A stretch of DNA of 64,000 bases from Paraburkholderia bonniea (GTDB taxonomy: Bacteria > Pseudomonadota > Gammaproteobacteria > Burkholderiales > Burkholderiaceae). The notes beneath the pieces are model-generated. The model was not told the origin of the DNA and did not search any database. It saw nothing but the letters and a program-made list of their open reading frames with translations. The stretch covers positions 1,054,001-1,118,000 of the forward strand of contig NZ_QPEQ01000001.1 in NCBI RefSeq assembly GCF_009455625.1, given 5' to 3'. Shown here piece after piece: positions 51,599 through 61,895 of this stretch; positions within the stretch are counted from its first letter, which is position 1, and every line of letters begins with the position of its first letter. The position numbers and the translations under genes were made by a program.

Positions 51599-52005
51599 TG
51601 GTGGAGGCGGCGGGAATCGAACCCGCGTCCAGAAGTACTCTACAGCCAGTTCTACATACTTAGTCCAGTCATTTGATTTAACCGTGCCGACGCGGACGGA
51701 CACGCTTCGGTACGGCGGTTCACTAGGTTTTCGGCCTTGGCATCGTGACAGGACCAAGGATTATCTGGCGTGGATGACCCCGTTAGTCTTGCGACCCTGG
51801 CCCACCAGCAGACCAGTACGGGGGATGTCACCGGTTATTAAGCGGCAGCAGCAGCGTAGGAAGAAGCATTGGATGCTTCGCCGAACGCCACAACATCAGT
51901 CATGCTAGTTTTAGCATTTATTACGTTCCCATTGATTTACGAGGTGACGGGTCCTCGGTATGCCCTGAACTGCTTCGCTACCCCTGTCGAAACCAGGTCG
52001 CCCCC
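51599..52005 (-). ncRNA. ssrA: tmRNA (transfer-messenger RNA)
   Basis: Rescues stalled ribosomes and tags truncated proteins. The 5' end (52005) reads GGGGGCGACCTGGTTTCGAC and the 3' end (51599) reads GGTTCGATTCCCGCCGCCTC plus CACCA; the arms GGGGGCG and CGCCTCC pair (one G-U) as the tRNA-like acceptor stem in a standard one-piece order. The tag frame ends with two stop codons (51840-51835). Read backwards it stays open to a GCU at 51915, with C-terminal residues ASNASSYAAAAA, unlike the common ALAA ending. Length about 407 nt. Confidence 0.93.
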
Positions 52006-52050
52006 GGTATTCGTTCGATTGGGTTGGCCTAAAGATGCGGGCCAACGTGC

Positions 52051-52079
52051 ATTTTACAATAGCGCCGCCGCTCCGTCAC
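52051..52079 (-). promoter_or_regulatory. Candidate promoter of ssrA
   Basis: On the minus strand GTGACG (52079-52074) and TAAAAT (52056-52051) are 17 bp apart. Initiation would be about 40 nt upstream of the mature 5' end, which is made by RNase P processing. Confidence 0.5.
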
Positions 52080-52118
52080 GGCTTGTCTGCACTGGAATGT
52101 ATCTGTTTGCTTGACGGG

Positions 52119-52844
52119 TTAGCCCGGATAGGTGATGTCGCGCAGCAGCGCCTGTAATTCGGCGGGCGACCGGACGAGAAACCGGGCCTGCCAGGCTTCA
52201 GGTGCGAGGCCGTCGCCACAATAACCATAGGCTGCCGCGACGGTTGCCATGGCCGCCGCGTGACCTGCCTGGATATCACGCAGGTCATCACCGACATAAA
52301 GAATATGCTCGGGTGCCACACCTAGCGCATCGGCGGCGTAGAGCAGTGGCGCAGGGTGCGGTTTGGCATGCGCGGTGGTGTCTCCGCTGACGATGCATCC
52401 CGTCCGGGTATCCAGGCCAAGCAGCGCAGCTAACGGTTGGGTGAGCCGTGCGACCTTGTTCGTGACGATGCCCCAGCGGATGCCGCGTGTATCGAGATTA
52501 TCAAGCAGCGCATGGATGCCCGGAAAAAGCGCGCTCTCGACGCAAATATCTGCCGCGTAGTTCGCCAGAAACTCGTCCCGCATAGCGGCGAATTCCGCGT
52601 GTTCGGGGGTAATGCCGAACGCTTCACCAATTAGCCCGCGGGCCCCAGCAGACGCCAGCGGGCGCAAAACTTCAAGCGGCAGGAGGTCTAGCCCGCGACG
52701 TTGACGCAATTTATTGACTGCCGCCGCGAGATCAGGGGCGGTATCAGCCAGGGTGCCATCGAGATCGAACAGAACAGCCTGATAACGCTCTTGCGACTGG
52801 GAGGGAATGGTGTCAGAGGGTTGCAGCGTAGAGGGATAGCTCAT
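52119..52844 (-). CDS. gph: Phosphoglycolate phosphatase
   Basis: HAD-superfamily phosphatase that removes 2-phosphoglycolate formed during DNA repair or oxygenation reactions. The 241-residue product has HAD motif I (AVLFDLDGTLADTAPDL), motif II threonine (WGIVTNK), the motif III lysine (HAKPHPAPLLYAA) and motif IV (YVGDDLRDIQAG). The start at 52844 is the last ATG before motif I with a reasonable tail, but it lacks a ribosome binding site. It follows ubiG by 28 bp in the same direction, a usual beta-proteobacterial pairing. Confidence 0.92.
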   Translation of the reverse strand: MSYPSTLQPSDTIPSQSQERYQAVLFDLDGTLADTAPDLAAAVNKLRQRRGLDLLPLEVLRPLASAGARGLIGEAFGITPEHAEFAAMRDEFLANYAADICVESALFPGIHALLDNLDTRGIRWGIVTNKVARLTQPLAALLGLDTRTGCIVSGDTTAHAKPHPAPLLYAADALGVAPEHILYVGDDLRDIQAGHAAAMATVAAAYGYCGDGLAPEAWQARFLVRSPAELQALLRDITYPG

Positions 52845-52872
52845 GGTTATGCGATAGGCGAAAAAATGAGCA

Positions 52873-53571
52873 TCAGGCGGCGCGACGGCACGCGAGCATA
52901 TAGTTGACGCTGGTGTCGTCTGAGAGCCCGAAATGCCGGCTGATCGGGTGATAAACAATGCCTTTGAGGCCTACGGTATTGAGTTCCGCGAGGCGCACGA
53001 AGCGGGCCAGCTCGGACGGGCGGATGAAGCGGGCGTAGTCGTGGGTGCCTTTCGGCAGCATGCCTGCAATATATTCAGCGCCGATTACGGCGAATAAATA
53101 CGCTTTGAGATTGCGGTTGAGCGTTGAAAAAAAGACCCAGCCACCTGGCTTGACCAGTGTTTTGCACGCAGCAACGATGGCGGCTGGTTCAGGCACATGC
53201 TCAAGCATCTCCATACAGGTGACGATGTCGTATGAGCCAGGCTCGCGTGCGGCCAGCGTTTCGGCGGCGATTTCTTCGTAATCGACGGTGACACCGCTTT
53301 CAAGGCTATGCAGATCGGCGACACCGAGCGCCTGACTGGATAGATCAATCCCTTTGACCTGGGCACCGCGTTGCGCCATTGATTCTGAGAGGATGCCGCC
53401 GCCGCAACCAATATCCAGAACCCGTTTGCCGGTTAAATGTGCTTGTGAGTCGATCCAGTCGAGCCGAATGGGATTGAGCTCATGAAGGGGCTTGAATTCT
53501 GCGTTTGGGTCCCACCAGCGATGGGCAAGATCACTGAATTTCTGCAATTCGTGGGGATCGGCGTTAGTCAT
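52873..53571 (-). CDS. ubiG: Ubiquinone biosynthesis O-methyltransferase
   Basis: SAM-dependent enzyme performing both O-methylations in ubiquinone synthesis. The 232-residue product has the family N-terminus ([20 protein letters not shown]), the SAM motif [16 protein letters not shown], and the later signatures [12 protein letters not shown] and [16 protein letters not shown]. Length is normal. The start at 53571 ([12 protein letters not shown]) is chosen because upstream residues are shadow. Located between ompA and gph, all on the minus strand. Confidence 0.96.
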   Translation of the reverse strand: MTNADPHELQKFSDLAHRWWDPNAEFKPLHELNPIRLDWIDSQAHLTGKRVLDIGCGGGILSESMAQRGAQVKGIDLSSQALGVADLHSLESGVTVDYEEIAAETLAAREPGSYDIVTCMEMLEHVPEPAAIVAACKTLVKPGGWVFFSTLNRNLKAYLFAVIGAEYIAGMLPKGTHDYARFIRPSELARFVRLAELNTVGLKGIVYHPISRHFGLSDDTSVNYMLACRRAA

Positions 53572-53727
53572 GGCAGCAAGCCATTGCGAATGGCGTAGGT
53601 CAGAAATGAACCCGGAGTATATAGGCGATATACCCCTCGGAAAAGCGCCGGGGTGAGGGCGGAGCCTGTTCGCACGAACTTGCTTGAGAGCGTGCACGGG
53701 TGCCTGGGCGGCTGATTATGAAGCAAA

Positions 53728-53753
53728 AAAAGCCCCGCCGAAGCGGGGCTTTT
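53728..53753 (-). terminator. Terminator of ompA
   Basis: AAAAGCCCCGC (53728-53738) pairs with 53743-53753 around a CGAA tetraloop, with A-run/T-run flanks; on the minus strand it is followed by T residues. Confidence 0.85.
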
Positions 53754-53775
53754 AGATGCTGCGAAACAGTGGAAC

Positions 53776-54420
53776 TTACTGCTTCGAAGTACCGACAACT
53801 TCGACTTCCACGCGACGATCCGGTGCGAGGCAGGCGATGAGTTGCTTGTGGTTCTTCTGGTTGCAGCCAGTTGTAACTGGATTACGCTTGCCCTTGCCTT
53901 CCGTATAGATACGGTTGGCTTCGATGCCCTTGCTGACGAGGTATGCCTTGACAGCTTGAGCACGACGCAGCGACAGGCGATCGTTGTATTTGTCGGAACC
54001 AATGCGGTCGGTGTAGCCAGTTGCCACCACGACTTCCAGATTCAGACCTTGAATCTTCGAGGCGAGATCGCTCAACTTTTCTTTGCCGGCTGGCTTCAGG
54101 ATAGCCTTGTCGAAATCGAACAGGGCATCAGCTTGATACGTGATCTTCTGGCTGGTGATAACCGGAGGAGCAGGTGGGGCCGGTGGCGTTGGAGCCTGGG
54201 CTACCAAGGCGCCATCGCACTTGGCGTTTGCCGTTGCCGGCGTCCAGAATGCATCGCGCCAGCAAAGCTCGTTCGTGCCGTTCATCCACACGTATTCGCC
54301 GGTGCCATTCACCCAGTTGTCGTTCGTGGCTTGTCGCGAAGCCGGCACCGACTGTGCCATAGCAGATGCAGCCATTACTGCGGTAGCTGCAATGAACGCG
54401 AGCTTTGAAAGTTTATTCAT
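53776..54420 (-). CDS. ompA: OmpA-family outer-membrane protein
   Basis: A 214-residue OmpA-like protein that anchors the outer membrane to peptidoglycan. The signal peptide (LAFIAATAVMAASAMA) is followed by a short beta-proteobacterial N-domain (TGEYVWMNGTNELCWRDAFW), a Pro-rich hinge (PTPPAPPAPPV) and the OmpA C-terminal domain: ALFDFDKAILKPAGKEKL, GYTDRIGSDKYNDRLSLRRA, with the diaminopimelate-binding Asp and Arg in place. It lacks the 8-strand barrel of E. coli OmpA, normal for this lineage. AGGAG lies 6 bases before the ATG, consistent with high expression. Confidence 0.95.
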   Translation of the reverse strand: MNKLSKLAFIAATAVMAASAMAQSVPASRQATNDNWVNGTGEYVWMNGTNELCWRDAFWTPATANAKCDGALVAQAPTPPAPPAPPVITSQKITYQADALFDFDKAILKPAGKEKLSDLASKIQGLNLEVVVATGYTDRIGSDKYNDRLSLRRAQAVKAYLVSKGIEANRIYTEGKGKRNPVTTGCNQKNHKQLIACLAPDRRVEVEVVGTSKQ

Positions 54421-54496
54421 ATTTCTCCTCTCGAAATTGAGATTACCGCAGATTTACTGCGAGCTTGTTGACAAATCCAAGTCATACATTGCTCGA

Positions 54497-54502
54497 AGTA
54501 TA
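54497..54502 (-). promoter_or_regulatory. Candidate -10 box of ompA
   Basis: TATACT on the minus strand, about 75 bp before the ompA start. The T-rich segment 16 bp upstream (TTTTTT) is a weak -35. The leader would be about 70 nt. Confidence 0.45.
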
Positions 54503-54910
54503 ACATCGGAGCGGAAACAAAAAACGCGCTGTGTAGACTTCGAGCTATGTCTAACTTTGTGCGTTGGCATTCTGCCATATCGTTCCCTTCCAACGTAAAA
54601 AAATTTCCCCCCCTTTTCACTCCACTAGTAAGTGTGGTGCATGAGCAACAACGCGAAGGGGCGAAAAACAAGGCTTGTCTGGAGGTGCGTGACGGGTGCT
54701 AGTGCGCATAGGGGGCGAATCATGACCGCTGGCGAGCGCATATGCCAGTTATATATAGCCTTGTCTGGTTGCCAGTGCCCTGCATGCTAGAATCGCCCGT
54801 TGCAGTCATGGCTCATGGCCGCACCGCAGCGGAAGCGGATTTCACACCGCCTGCCACCCGCTCATTACCCGCCTACCACCCGTCTTCGCACGTAAAAAAG
54901 ATACGGATAA
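54503..54910. other. Divergent ompA/gyrA spacer
   Basis: About 400 bases with a homopolymer cluster (A7 and C7 around 54597-54614) and an extended -10 candidate for gyrA, TGCTAGAAT at 54785-54793, about 120 bp before the start codon. No gene is supported. Confidence 0.45.
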
Positions 54911-57547
54911 ATGGATCAATTCGCCAAAGAGACTCTGCCAATCTCCCTCGAGGAGGAAATGCGCCGTTCGTATCTCGATTACGCGATGAGCGTGATCGTG
55001 GGGCGTGCGCTGCCTGATGTCCGCGATGGACTGAAACCAGTGCATCGACGCGTCCTGTACGCGATGCACGAACTCAACAACGACTGGAACCGCGCTTACA
55101 AGAAGTCCGCGCGTATTGTCGGCGATGTCATTGGTAAATATCACCCGCACGGCGATACCGCTGTTTACGACACGATTGTCCGTATGGCGCAGAGTTTTTC
55201 GTTGCGTTACATGCTGGTCGACGGGCAGGGCAATTTCGGCTCGGTAGATGGCGATAACGCCGCTGCGATGCGTTATACCGAAATTCGTATGGCTAAAATT
55301 GGCCATGAACTGATTTCCGACATCGACAAGGAAACCGTCGATTTCGAGCCTAACTATGATGGCAGTGAAACCCAGCCGTCTATCTTGCCTGCCCGTATTC
55401 CCAATCTGTTAATCAATGGCTCGTCAGGGATTGCGGTTGGCATGGCCACCAATATCCCGCCGCACAACCTGAATGAAGTGGTTGATGCTTGCCATCACCT
55501 GCTTCAGCACCCGGAAGCAACAATCGACGAACTGATCGAGATTGTTCCTGCCCCTGATTTCCCGACGGCCGGCATTATTTACGGTGTAGCCGGTGTGCGC
55601 GATGGTTATCGCACGGGCCGTGGCCGTGTGGTGATGCGCGCAACCACGCACTTCGAAGAAATCGACCGTGGCCAGCGGATGGCCATCATCGTCGATGAGT
55701 TGCCGTATCAGGTGAACAAGCGCTCACTTCTTGAGCGTATCGCTGAACTCGTCAACGAGAAAAAGCTTGAGGGCATTTCTGATATCCGTGACGAGTCCGA
55801 CAAGAGCGGTATGCGTGTCGTGATTGAACTCAAGCGCGGGGAAGTGCCTGAGGTGGTGCTGAACAATCTGTACAAGGCCACCCAACTGCAAGATACGTTT
55901 GGCATGAATATGGTGGCGCTGGTCGATGGCCAGCCCAAGCTGCTGAACTTGAAAGAAATGCTGGCGTGTTTCCTGTCGCACCGGCGGGAAGTGCTGACGC
56001 GGCGCACTGTATACGAACTGCGCAAGGCGCGGGAACGTGGTCACGTGCTCGAAGGGCTGGCGGTTGCGCTGGCTAATATTGATGAGTTCATTGCGATCAT
56101 CAAGGCCGCGCCGAGCCCTCCGATAGCGAAGCAGGAATTGATGGCGCGCTCGTGGGATTCGTCATTGGTGCGTGACATGCTCGCCCGTGCTGAGTCGGAC
56201 AATGCCACGGTTGGCGGCCGTGAAGCGTACCGGCCAGATGGTTTGCTGCCGGCGTTTGGCATGCAGGCGAACGGGATGTATCACCTGTCGGATGTCCAGA
56301 CGCAGGAAATCCTGCAGATGCGCTTGCAGCGCCTGACTGGGCTGGAGCAGGACAAAATTCTTGGCGAGTACCGTGACGTAATGGCCCAGATTGCCGATTT
56401 GCTCGATATTCTGGCGCGCCCTGAGCGCATCACGGCGATCATTGTTGGCGAGCTGACGTCGATTAAGAGCGAATTCGGTGATGCGCGCCGTTCAAGAATT
56501 GAACTCAATGCCACTGAGCTCAATACCGAAGATCTGATTACGCCGCAGGACATGGTGGTCACTATGTCCCATACCGGTTACGTCAAGTCGCAGCCGTTGT
56601 CGGAATACCGGGCGCAAAAGCGCGGCGGGCGCGGCAAGCAGGCGACTTCAATGAAAGAAGACGACTGGATCGATACGCTTTTCATTGCGAATACGCACGA
56701 TCACATCCTTTGCTTCTCAAATCGTGGCCGGGTCTACTGGATCAAGGTGTACGAGGTGCCGCAAGGTTCGCGGAACTCACGCGGCCGTCCGGTCGTGAAC
56801 ATGTTCCCGCTGCAGGATGGCGAAAAAATCAACGTTGTTCTGCCAGTGAAAGAGTTTTCTGCCGATCAATATGTCTTCATGGCAACTGCGCTAGGGACGG
56901 TCAAAAAAACTCCGCTTGAGGCCTTTAGCCGACCGCTGCGCAAGGGTATTATCGCGGTCGGCCTTGATGACGGTGACTACCTGATTGGGGCTGCGATTAC
57001 AGACGGCCAGCACGATGTGATGCTGTTTTCTGATTCGGGCAAGGCGGTTCGCTTCGACGAAAATGATGTCCGTCCGATGGGGCGTGAGGCGCGCGGTGTG
57101 CGTGGCATGCAACTTGACGATGGTCAGCAGGTTATCGCGCTGCTGGTGGCTGGCGATGAGCAGCAGTCGGTGCTTACCGCTACCGAGAACGGTTTTGGCA
57201 AGCGCACGCCGATTACTGAATACACTCGTCACGGCCGCGGCACCAAGGGCATGATTGCGATTCAGACCTCCGAACGCAATGGCCGGGTGGTTGCTGCGAC
57301 GCTGGTCGATCCGGAAGCCCAGATCATGCTGATTACCAATACCGGCGTGCTGATCCGCACGCGGGTATCGGAAATTCGGGAAATGGGGCGCGCAACCCAA
57401 GGTGTTACACTCATCAGCCTTGATGAGGGCACGAAGCTTTCGGGCCTGCAGCAGGTGGCCGAAGCCGAGGTTGATGTCGATCTGGATAGCGACGCCGAAG
57501 GTCCCGCCGAAGAAGGTGGTGCAGGTGAGGACGGCAGCGCGGTTTGA
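54911..57547 (+). CDS. gyrA: DNA gyrase subunit A
   Basis: ATP-dependent introduction of negative supercoils, with GyrB. The 878-residue product is full length. The breakage-reunion domain has [20 protein letters not shown], the quinolone-resistance region [17 protein letters not shown], and the catalytic tyrosine in [10 protein letters not shown]. The position equivalent to E. coli Ser83 is Thr, the ordinary wild-type residue in Burkholderia, and Asp87 is retained, so no quinolone-resistance substitution is seen. The GyrA box appears as QKRGGRGK, and the protein ends in an acidic tail ([17 protein letters not shown]). The ribosome binding site is weak (ACGGATAA). Confidence 0.98.
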   Translation: MDQFAKETLPISLEEEMRRSYLDYAMSVIVGRALPDVRDGLKPVHRRVLYAMHELNNDWNRAYKKSARIVGDVIGKYHPHGDTAVYDTIVRMAQSFSLRYMLVDGQGNFGSVDGDNAAAMRYTEIRMAKIGHELISDIDKETVDFEPNYDGSETQPSILPARIPNLLINGSSGIAVGMATNIPPHNLNEVVDACHHLLQHPEATIDELIEIVPAPDFPTAGIIYGVAGVRDGYRTGRGRVVMRATTHFEEIDRGQRMAIIVDELPYQVNKRSLLERIAELVNEKKLEGISDIRDESDKSGMRVVIELKRGEVPEVVLNNLYKATQLQDTFGMNMVALVDGQPKLLNLKEMLACFLSHRREVLTRRTVYELRKARERGHVLEGLAVALANIDEFIAIIKAAPSPPIAKQELMARSWDSSLVRDMLARAESDNATVGGREAYRPDGLLPAFGMQANGMYHLSDVQTQEILQMRLQRLTGLEQDKILGEYRDVMAQIADLLDILARPERITAIIVGELTSIKSEFGDARRSRIELNATELNTEDLITPQDMVVTMSHTGYVKSQPLSEYRAQKRGGRGKQATSMKEDDWIDTLFIANTHDHILCFSNRGRVYWIKVYEVPQGSRNSRGRPVVNMFPLQDGEKINVVLPVKEFSADQYVFMATALGTVKKTPLEAFSRPLRKGIIAVGLDDGDYLIGAAITDGQHDVMLFSDSGKAVRFDENDVRPMGREARGVRGMQLDDGQQVIALLVAGDEQQSVLTATENGFGKRTPITEYTRHGRGTKGMIAIQTSERNGRVVAATLVDPEAQIMLITNTGVLIRTRVSEIREMGRATQGVTLISLDEGTKLSGLQQVAEAEVDVDLDSDAEGPAEEGGAGEDGSAV

Positions 57548-57654
57548 TCTGGCTGGGCCTCTTTGTTATTGAGTGAGCGCTGCGCTGGTTGCGATCAGAT
57601 TGATACGCAGCTAGCGCGGCGAGTAGTTCGACTATTTTCTCTGAGGGAGTAATG

Positions 57655-58251
57655 ATGCAAAAACGATTCAAACAATTGATGTTGCTGGCTGCTTTCGTGC
57701 CGACTTTTGCGATGGCGCAAGCGCTTCAGAACCAGGCAGCTCCGGCTGCAGCTGCTGCTCCGGTTGATCCAGCCAAGCAAGCTGCAATCAAGGACCTGCT
57801 TGATGCGATCGACGCGCAAAAGCTCGTCGGCGCAATTGGTAACAGTGCACAGATGCAGGCTAAGCAACTGGTTCCGGCTATCTTGTCGGATGCCCTGAGC
57901 GAAAACAAGTCGCTGACTGACAAGCAAAAACAAGCTTCTGTACCAGTGCTGCAAAAAAATGCTGTGCCGAAGCTGGTGGAATCTGCTGGTCAAGTGTTCG
58001 CTTCGGATTCGTTCCGTCAGGATGCCATGCAGGCTCAATATGACGCCTATGCCAAGTACTACAGCGCACAGGAAATCAAGGATCTGACCACGTTCTACAA
58101 GAGCCCGACTGGCCGTAAGTTCATTCAGGTGCAAGATCAAGTGGGCCGTGATGTGGTGAATGGTCTGATGCAAAAGTACATGCCCCAATCTATCAAGGCA
58201 ACGCGTGACCAGGCAGACAAGGATGTTGCAGCAGTCAAGCCCGGCAAATAA
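57655..58251 (+). CDS. DUF2059 exported protein
   Basis: A 198-residue exported protein. The signal peptide (FKQLMLLAAFVPTFAMAQAL) is followed by an Ala/Pro segment and a helical DUF2059 domain: IKDLLDAIDAQKLVGAIG, YDAYAKYYSAQEIKDLTTFY and SPTGRKFIQVQDQV. Function is unknown; the family is periplasmic and Gln/Met/Lys-rich. Two ATGs are adjacent (57652 and 57655); GGGAG is 5 bases before the second. Located 105 bp after gyrA, a conserved neighbourhood in Burkholderia, and ends in a strong terminator. Confidence 0.88.
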   Translation: MQKRFKQLMLLAAFVPTFAMAQALQNQAAPAAAAAPVDPAKQAAIKDLLDAIDAQKLVGAIGNSAQMQAKQLVPAILSDALSENKSLTDKQKQASVPVLQKNAVPKLVESAGQVFASDSFRQDAMQAQYDAYAKYYSAQEIKDLTTFYKSPTGRKFIQVQDQVGRDVVNGLMQKYMPQSIKATRDQADKDVAAVKPGK

Positions 58252-58334
58252 GCAGTTGAGCTGATGCGCTGAGGTGTCCACCAGCCCTGATTCTCAAGAA
58301 TGTGGGTTTGGCGGGTTTCCAGCGGGGATGCCAT

Positions 58335-58373
58335 AATGGCTGTTTGTGCATAAGCGCAAACAGCCATTTTTTT
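58335..58373 (+). terminator. Terminator of the DUF2059 gene
   Basis: AATGGCTGTTTG-T-GC pairs with GC-G-CAAACAGCCATT (one T-G pair, loop ATAA), then a run of seven T residues. Confidence 0.88.
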
Positions 58374-58429
58374 AGCTTGGTGCAATTCGTTTTCCTGAAT
58401 CATTTTTTGCTTAGCCTCCGGGGTTTTCC

Positions 58430-59512
58430 ATGCGTGTTTTTAATTTTTCCGCCGGGCCAGCGGCCATGCCCGAGGAGGTGTTGCGTCAGGCTGCTGACGA
58501 GATGCTCAACTGGCGTGATAGCGGCATGAGCGTGATGGAAATGAGTCACCGGGGCAGCGCGTTTTCATCTATTCACGAAGAGGCTTTGCTTGATCTGCGG
58601 GAGTTGCTTCAGGTGCCCGCCACTCACCGCATTCTGTTTTTGCAGGGTGGGGGGTTAGCCGAAAACGCAATCATTCCAATGAATTTGTTCGGTGTAAAAC
58701 CTCGCGCCGACTTCGTAGTGACTGGTTCCTGGTCACAAAAATCACTCACCGAAGCCCGTAAATATGGCACTGCCCATCTGGCGGCGAGCGGTGAAACAGC
58801 CAGGGGTTTTACGCGGGCCCCGCTGCGGGCCGAGTGGCAGTTGTCGGATGATCCGGCCTACGTGTATTTGTGTACCAATGAAACGATTCACGGCGTCGAG
58901 ACCTTTGATATCCCGGATCTCGGTGACATTCCGCTGGTTGCAGATGCGTCGTCGCATTTACTGTCGCGGCCAATGGATGTCGCCAAATACGGCGTGCTTT
59001 TTGGTGGTGCGCAAAAAAACATCGGCATTGCTGGGGTCACGGTTGTTATCGTGCGCGAGGACTTGCTGGATCGTGCGCTGCCTATCTGCCCGACAGCATT
59101 CGAATGGAAGACGGTCGCGGCGCATAACTCGATGTACAACACGCCACCAACCTACGCGATTTACGTTGCCGGACTGGTGTTCAAGTGGCTGAAAAAACAA
59201 GGTGGTCTCGCCGGGATCGAAGCGCGCAACATCGAAAAAGCGAAGTTGCTATACGACACAATCGACGCCAGCAATTTCTATCTAAACAACGTAGAGCGCG
59301 CTGCGCGTTCACGAATGAATATCCCGTTCTTTCTCGCTGATGCCACGCGTAACGAAGATTTTCTGGCGGGTGCGCAAGCGCGCGGTCTCGTGCAGTTGAA
59401 GGGCCATAAATCGGTCGGCGGGATGCGTGCATCGGTGTACAACGCGGTGCCGCTTAAAGCCGTGCAGACCCTCGTCGACTACATGAAAGAGTTTGAGCAG
59501 CGCCGTGCCTGA
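58430..59512 (+). CDS. serC: Phosphoserine aminotransferase
   Basis: PLP enzyme making 3-phosphoserine, and also used for pyridoxal phosphate synthesis. The 360-residue product starts [20 protein letters not shown], typical of SerC, with [15 protein letters not shown] and the PLP lysine in [17 protein letters not shown]. Length is normal. It is the first gene of the serC-pheA-hisC-tyrA-aroA cluster, which begins about 55 bp after the terminator of the preceding gene, so a promoter is expected within 58374-58429. Confidence 0.97.
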   Translation: MRVFNFSAGPAAMPEEVLRQAADEMLNWRDSGMSVMEMSHRGSAFSSIHEEALLDLRELLQVPATHRILFLQGGGLAENAIIPMNLFGVKPRADFVVTGSWSQKSLTEARKYGTAHLAASGETARGFTRAPLRAEWQLSDDPAYVYLCTNETIHGVETFDIPDLGDIPLVADASSHLLSRPMDVAKYGVLFGGAQKNIGIAGVTVVIVREDLLDRALPICPTAFEWKTVAAHNSMYNTPPTYAIYVAGLVFKWLKKQGGLAGIEARNIEKAKLLYDTIDASNFYLNNVERAARSRMNIPFFLADATRNEDFLAGAQARGLVQLKGHKSVGGMRASVYNAVPLKAVQTLVDYMKEFEQRRA

Positions 59513-59573
59513 TGTGTGTTGTGATGCAGGCTGGTCCGGGGTTTAGTCTCTTATAGATACGCTTTTTTCACGC

Positions 59574-60656
59574 ATGGACGACGAACTTAATTTACGGCTT
59601 AAACCGTTGCGCGAACGCATTGATGCGCTTGATACGCAGCTCATCGCGCTGTTGAATCAGCGTGCGGCGATCGCGCTAGAAGTGGGCGAGGTCAAAAAAC
59701 ATTTCAATGCGCCGGTATTTCGCCCAGAGCGCGAACAGCAAGTCATCACGCGTTTGCAAGATCTTAGCGACGGCCCGCTCGCTGGCCAGCATATCAGCGC
59801 GATCTGGCGTGAAATCATGGCCGCCAGCCGGGCGCTCGAAAAGAACATTCGGGCGGCCTATCTTGGCCCGGTTGGCACCTACAGCGAACAGGCAATGCAT
59901 GCCTATTTCGGTCTGTCGATCGAAGGTTTGCCGTGCCCGTCGATTGACGAAGTGTTTCGCTCCGTTGAAGCCGGGGCCGCTGAATTCGGTGTTGTCCCGG
60001 TCGAAAACTCAACTGAAGGTGCGGTGTCTCGCACGCTGGATTTGCTGCTGCAGTCGCAACTCGTGATTGGCGGCGAGCTGGCGCTGCCCATTCACCATAA
60101 TCTACTGACGCTTAATGGCGGGCTGGCGGGCATTACGCGGGTGTGCGCGCACGCGCAGGCGCTGGCTCAGTGTCAGCGTTGGCTGGCGACCCATGTGCCG
60201 CATCTCGAATGCCAGGCGATGTCGAGTAACGCGGAAGCCGCACGCCTCGCCGCGAACGATCCGACGGTCGCCGCGATTGCCGGGGATCGAGCCGCGACGT
60301 ACTACGGCCTGCAGGTTGCCTATGCCCTGATTCAGGATGATCCGCACAATCGGACCCGCTTCGTGATGATGGGGAAAGAGCCGGTTGGTATCAGTGGCCG
60401 CGACCAGACTTCGCTGATTGTGTCCGTGAAGAACGAACCTGGCGCGGTGTTCAAATTGCTTGAACCGCTGGCGCGTCATGGCGTGTCGATGACCCGTTTC
60501 GAGTCCCGCCCCGCGCGTGTGGGTACGTGGGAATACTACTTTTACATCGACGTTGAAGGTCATCGGGATGACGCACCGGTCTCGGCTACGCTGGCCGAGC
60601 TCGAGAAAAAAGCGGCATTCCTGAAGATTCTTGGTTCTTATCCACGCGCTACCTGA
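59574..60656 (+). CDS. pheA: Bifunctional chorismate mutase / prephenate dehydratase (P-protein)
   Basis: Converts chorismate to prephenate and then to phenylpyruvate for phenylalanine. The 360-residue product has an N-terminal AroQ mutase domain (LRERIDALDTQLIALLNQRA), a dehydratase domain (AYLGPVGTYSEQAMHAYFG, VPVENSTEGAVSRTLDLL) with the catalytic threonine in NRTRFVMMG, and a C-terminal ACT domain for feedback by phenylalanine (KNEPGAVFKLLEPLARHGVS, then TRFESRP). It follows serC by 61 bp and precedes hisC by 69 bp. Confidence 0.97.
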   Translation: MDDELNLRLKPLRERIDALDTQLIALLNQRAAIALEVGEVKKHFNAPVFRPEREQQVITRLQDLSDGPLAGQHISAIWREIMAASRALEKNIRAAYLGPVGTYSEQAMHAYFGLSIEGLPCPSIDEVFRSVEAGAAEFGVVPVENSTEGAVSRTLDLLLQSQLVIGGELALPIHHNLLTLNGGLAGITRVCAHAQALAQCQRWLATHVPHLECQAMSSNAEAARLAANDPTVAAIAGDRAATYYGLQVAYALIQDDPHNRTRFVMMGKEPVGISGRDQTSLIVSVKNEPGAVFKLLEPLARHGVSMTRFESRPARVGTWEYYFYIDVEGHRDDAPVSATLAELEKKAAFLKILGSYPRAT

Positions 60657-60725
60657 TTACCTGAGTTGGCCCTTCGGGGCGCACCCATCACCCGCCTGTC
60701 TGTCCATTGTTGCCCGGAGAAACTC

Positions 60726-61838
60726 ATGCCCTTGCCGTTCGGCCCGTCTTATGTGCGGGCACTCGCCCCTTATATCGCTGGCAAACCTATTGCGGAAGTC
60801 GCGCGCGAATTTGGTCTGGACGAAGCCCGCATTGTGAAGCTCGCATCGAATGAAAATCCGTTTGGCATGCCTGAATCAGCACAGCGCGCGATCAGCCAGG
60901 CCATTGGCGAGCTGGGCCGGTATCCGGATGCGAATGGTTTTGAGCTGAAGGCCGCCTTGAGTGAGCACTATGGCGTGCCGGCAGACTGGGTGACGCTCGG
61001 CAATGGCAGTAACGATATTCTCGAAATCGCCGCGCATGCGCTGGTCGAACAAGGCCAGTCGGTGCTGTACTCGCAGTATTCGTTCGCGGTTTATGCGCTG
61101 GCCGCTCAGGGCGTGGGTGCCCGCGCAACGGTGGTGCCAGCGCGGCAGTACGGCCATGACCTCGATGCGATGCTGGCGGCCATTGAAGCTGACACGCGTC
61201 TGATCTTCATTGCCAATCCGAATAACCCAACTGGCACCTTTATCCCTGGCCCAGTGCTGGAGTCGTTTCTCGACCAGGTGCCGCGTGAGGTTGTCGTCGT
61301 GCTGGACGAGGCCTATACCGAATATCTGGCACAAGACCAGCGCTATGACTCGATTGGCTGGGTGCGCCGGTATCCCAATCTGCTGGTGTCGCGCACGTTT
61401 TCGAAGGCGTTTGGCCTAGCTGGGCTGCGTGTTGGCTTTGCGATTGCGCAGCCGGAACTGACCGATTTGCTCAATCGTCTGCGGCAGCCATTCAATGTCA
61501 ATACGCTGGCGCAAGCGGCGGCGATTGCTGCGCTGCGTGACGACGGGTTTCTTGCTCGAAGCGCGCAGGCTAATGCGCAAGGCTATCGTTATCTGACGCA
61601 GGCGTTCGAGCGTCTGGGCCTCGACTATGTGCCGTCGCACGGCAATTTTGTGCTGGTGCGGGTGGGCGATCATGATGATTCGGGTCATCAGGTCAATCTG
61701 GCCTTGTTAAAACAGGGCGTCATCGTGCGGCCGGTCGGCAATTATGGTTTGCCGCAATGGCTCCGTATCACGATTGGTCTGCCTGACGAAAATGCGGCGT
61801 TTATCGCCGCGCTGGAAAAAACACTCGCGGCTTCCTGA
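60726..61838 (+). CDS. hisC: Histidinol-phosphate aminotransferase
   Basis: PLP-dependent class I/II aminotransferase of about 370 residues acting in histidine synthesis; relatives in this position may also transaminate aromatic keto acids. Features: KLASNENPFGMP, IANPNNPTGTFIP, and the PLP lysine in SRTFSKAFGLAGLRVGFA, with the phosphate-binding arginines. The ATG at 60726 follows GGAG by 6 bases; the open frame begins at 60666 but that overlaps untranslated sequence. Its place beside pheA and tyrA suggests a role in phenylalanine/tyrosine transamination as well. Confidence 0.95.
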   Translation: MPLPFGPSYVRALAPYIAGKPIAEVAREFGLDEARIVKLASNENPFGMPESAQRAISQAIGELGRYPDANGFELKAALSEHYGVPADWVTLGNGSNDILEIAAHALVEQGQSVLYSQYSFAVYALAAQGVGARATVVPARQYGHDLDAMLAAIEADTRLIFIANPNNPTGTFIPGPVLESFLDQVPREVVVVLDEAYTEYLAQDQRYDSIGWVRRYPNLLVSRTFSKAFGLAGLRVGFAIAQPELTDLLNRLRQPFNVNTLAQAAAIAALRDDGFLARSAQANAQGYRYLTQAFERLGLDYVPSHGNFVLVRVGDHDDSGHQVNLALLKQGVIVRPVGNYGLPQWLRITIGLPDENAAFIAALEKTLAAS

Positions 61839-61895
61839 GCGAGCCCCTATGTGATTCGCGTGCGAGGCCTCCGGGCTGCGCGCGCTTTTTGGGTG

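Noticed and set aside
54911..57547. Threonine in the quinolone-resistance region of GyrA as a resistance mutation
   Set aside because: Thr at the Ser83 position is the ordinary residue in Burkholderia, and Asp87 is intact.
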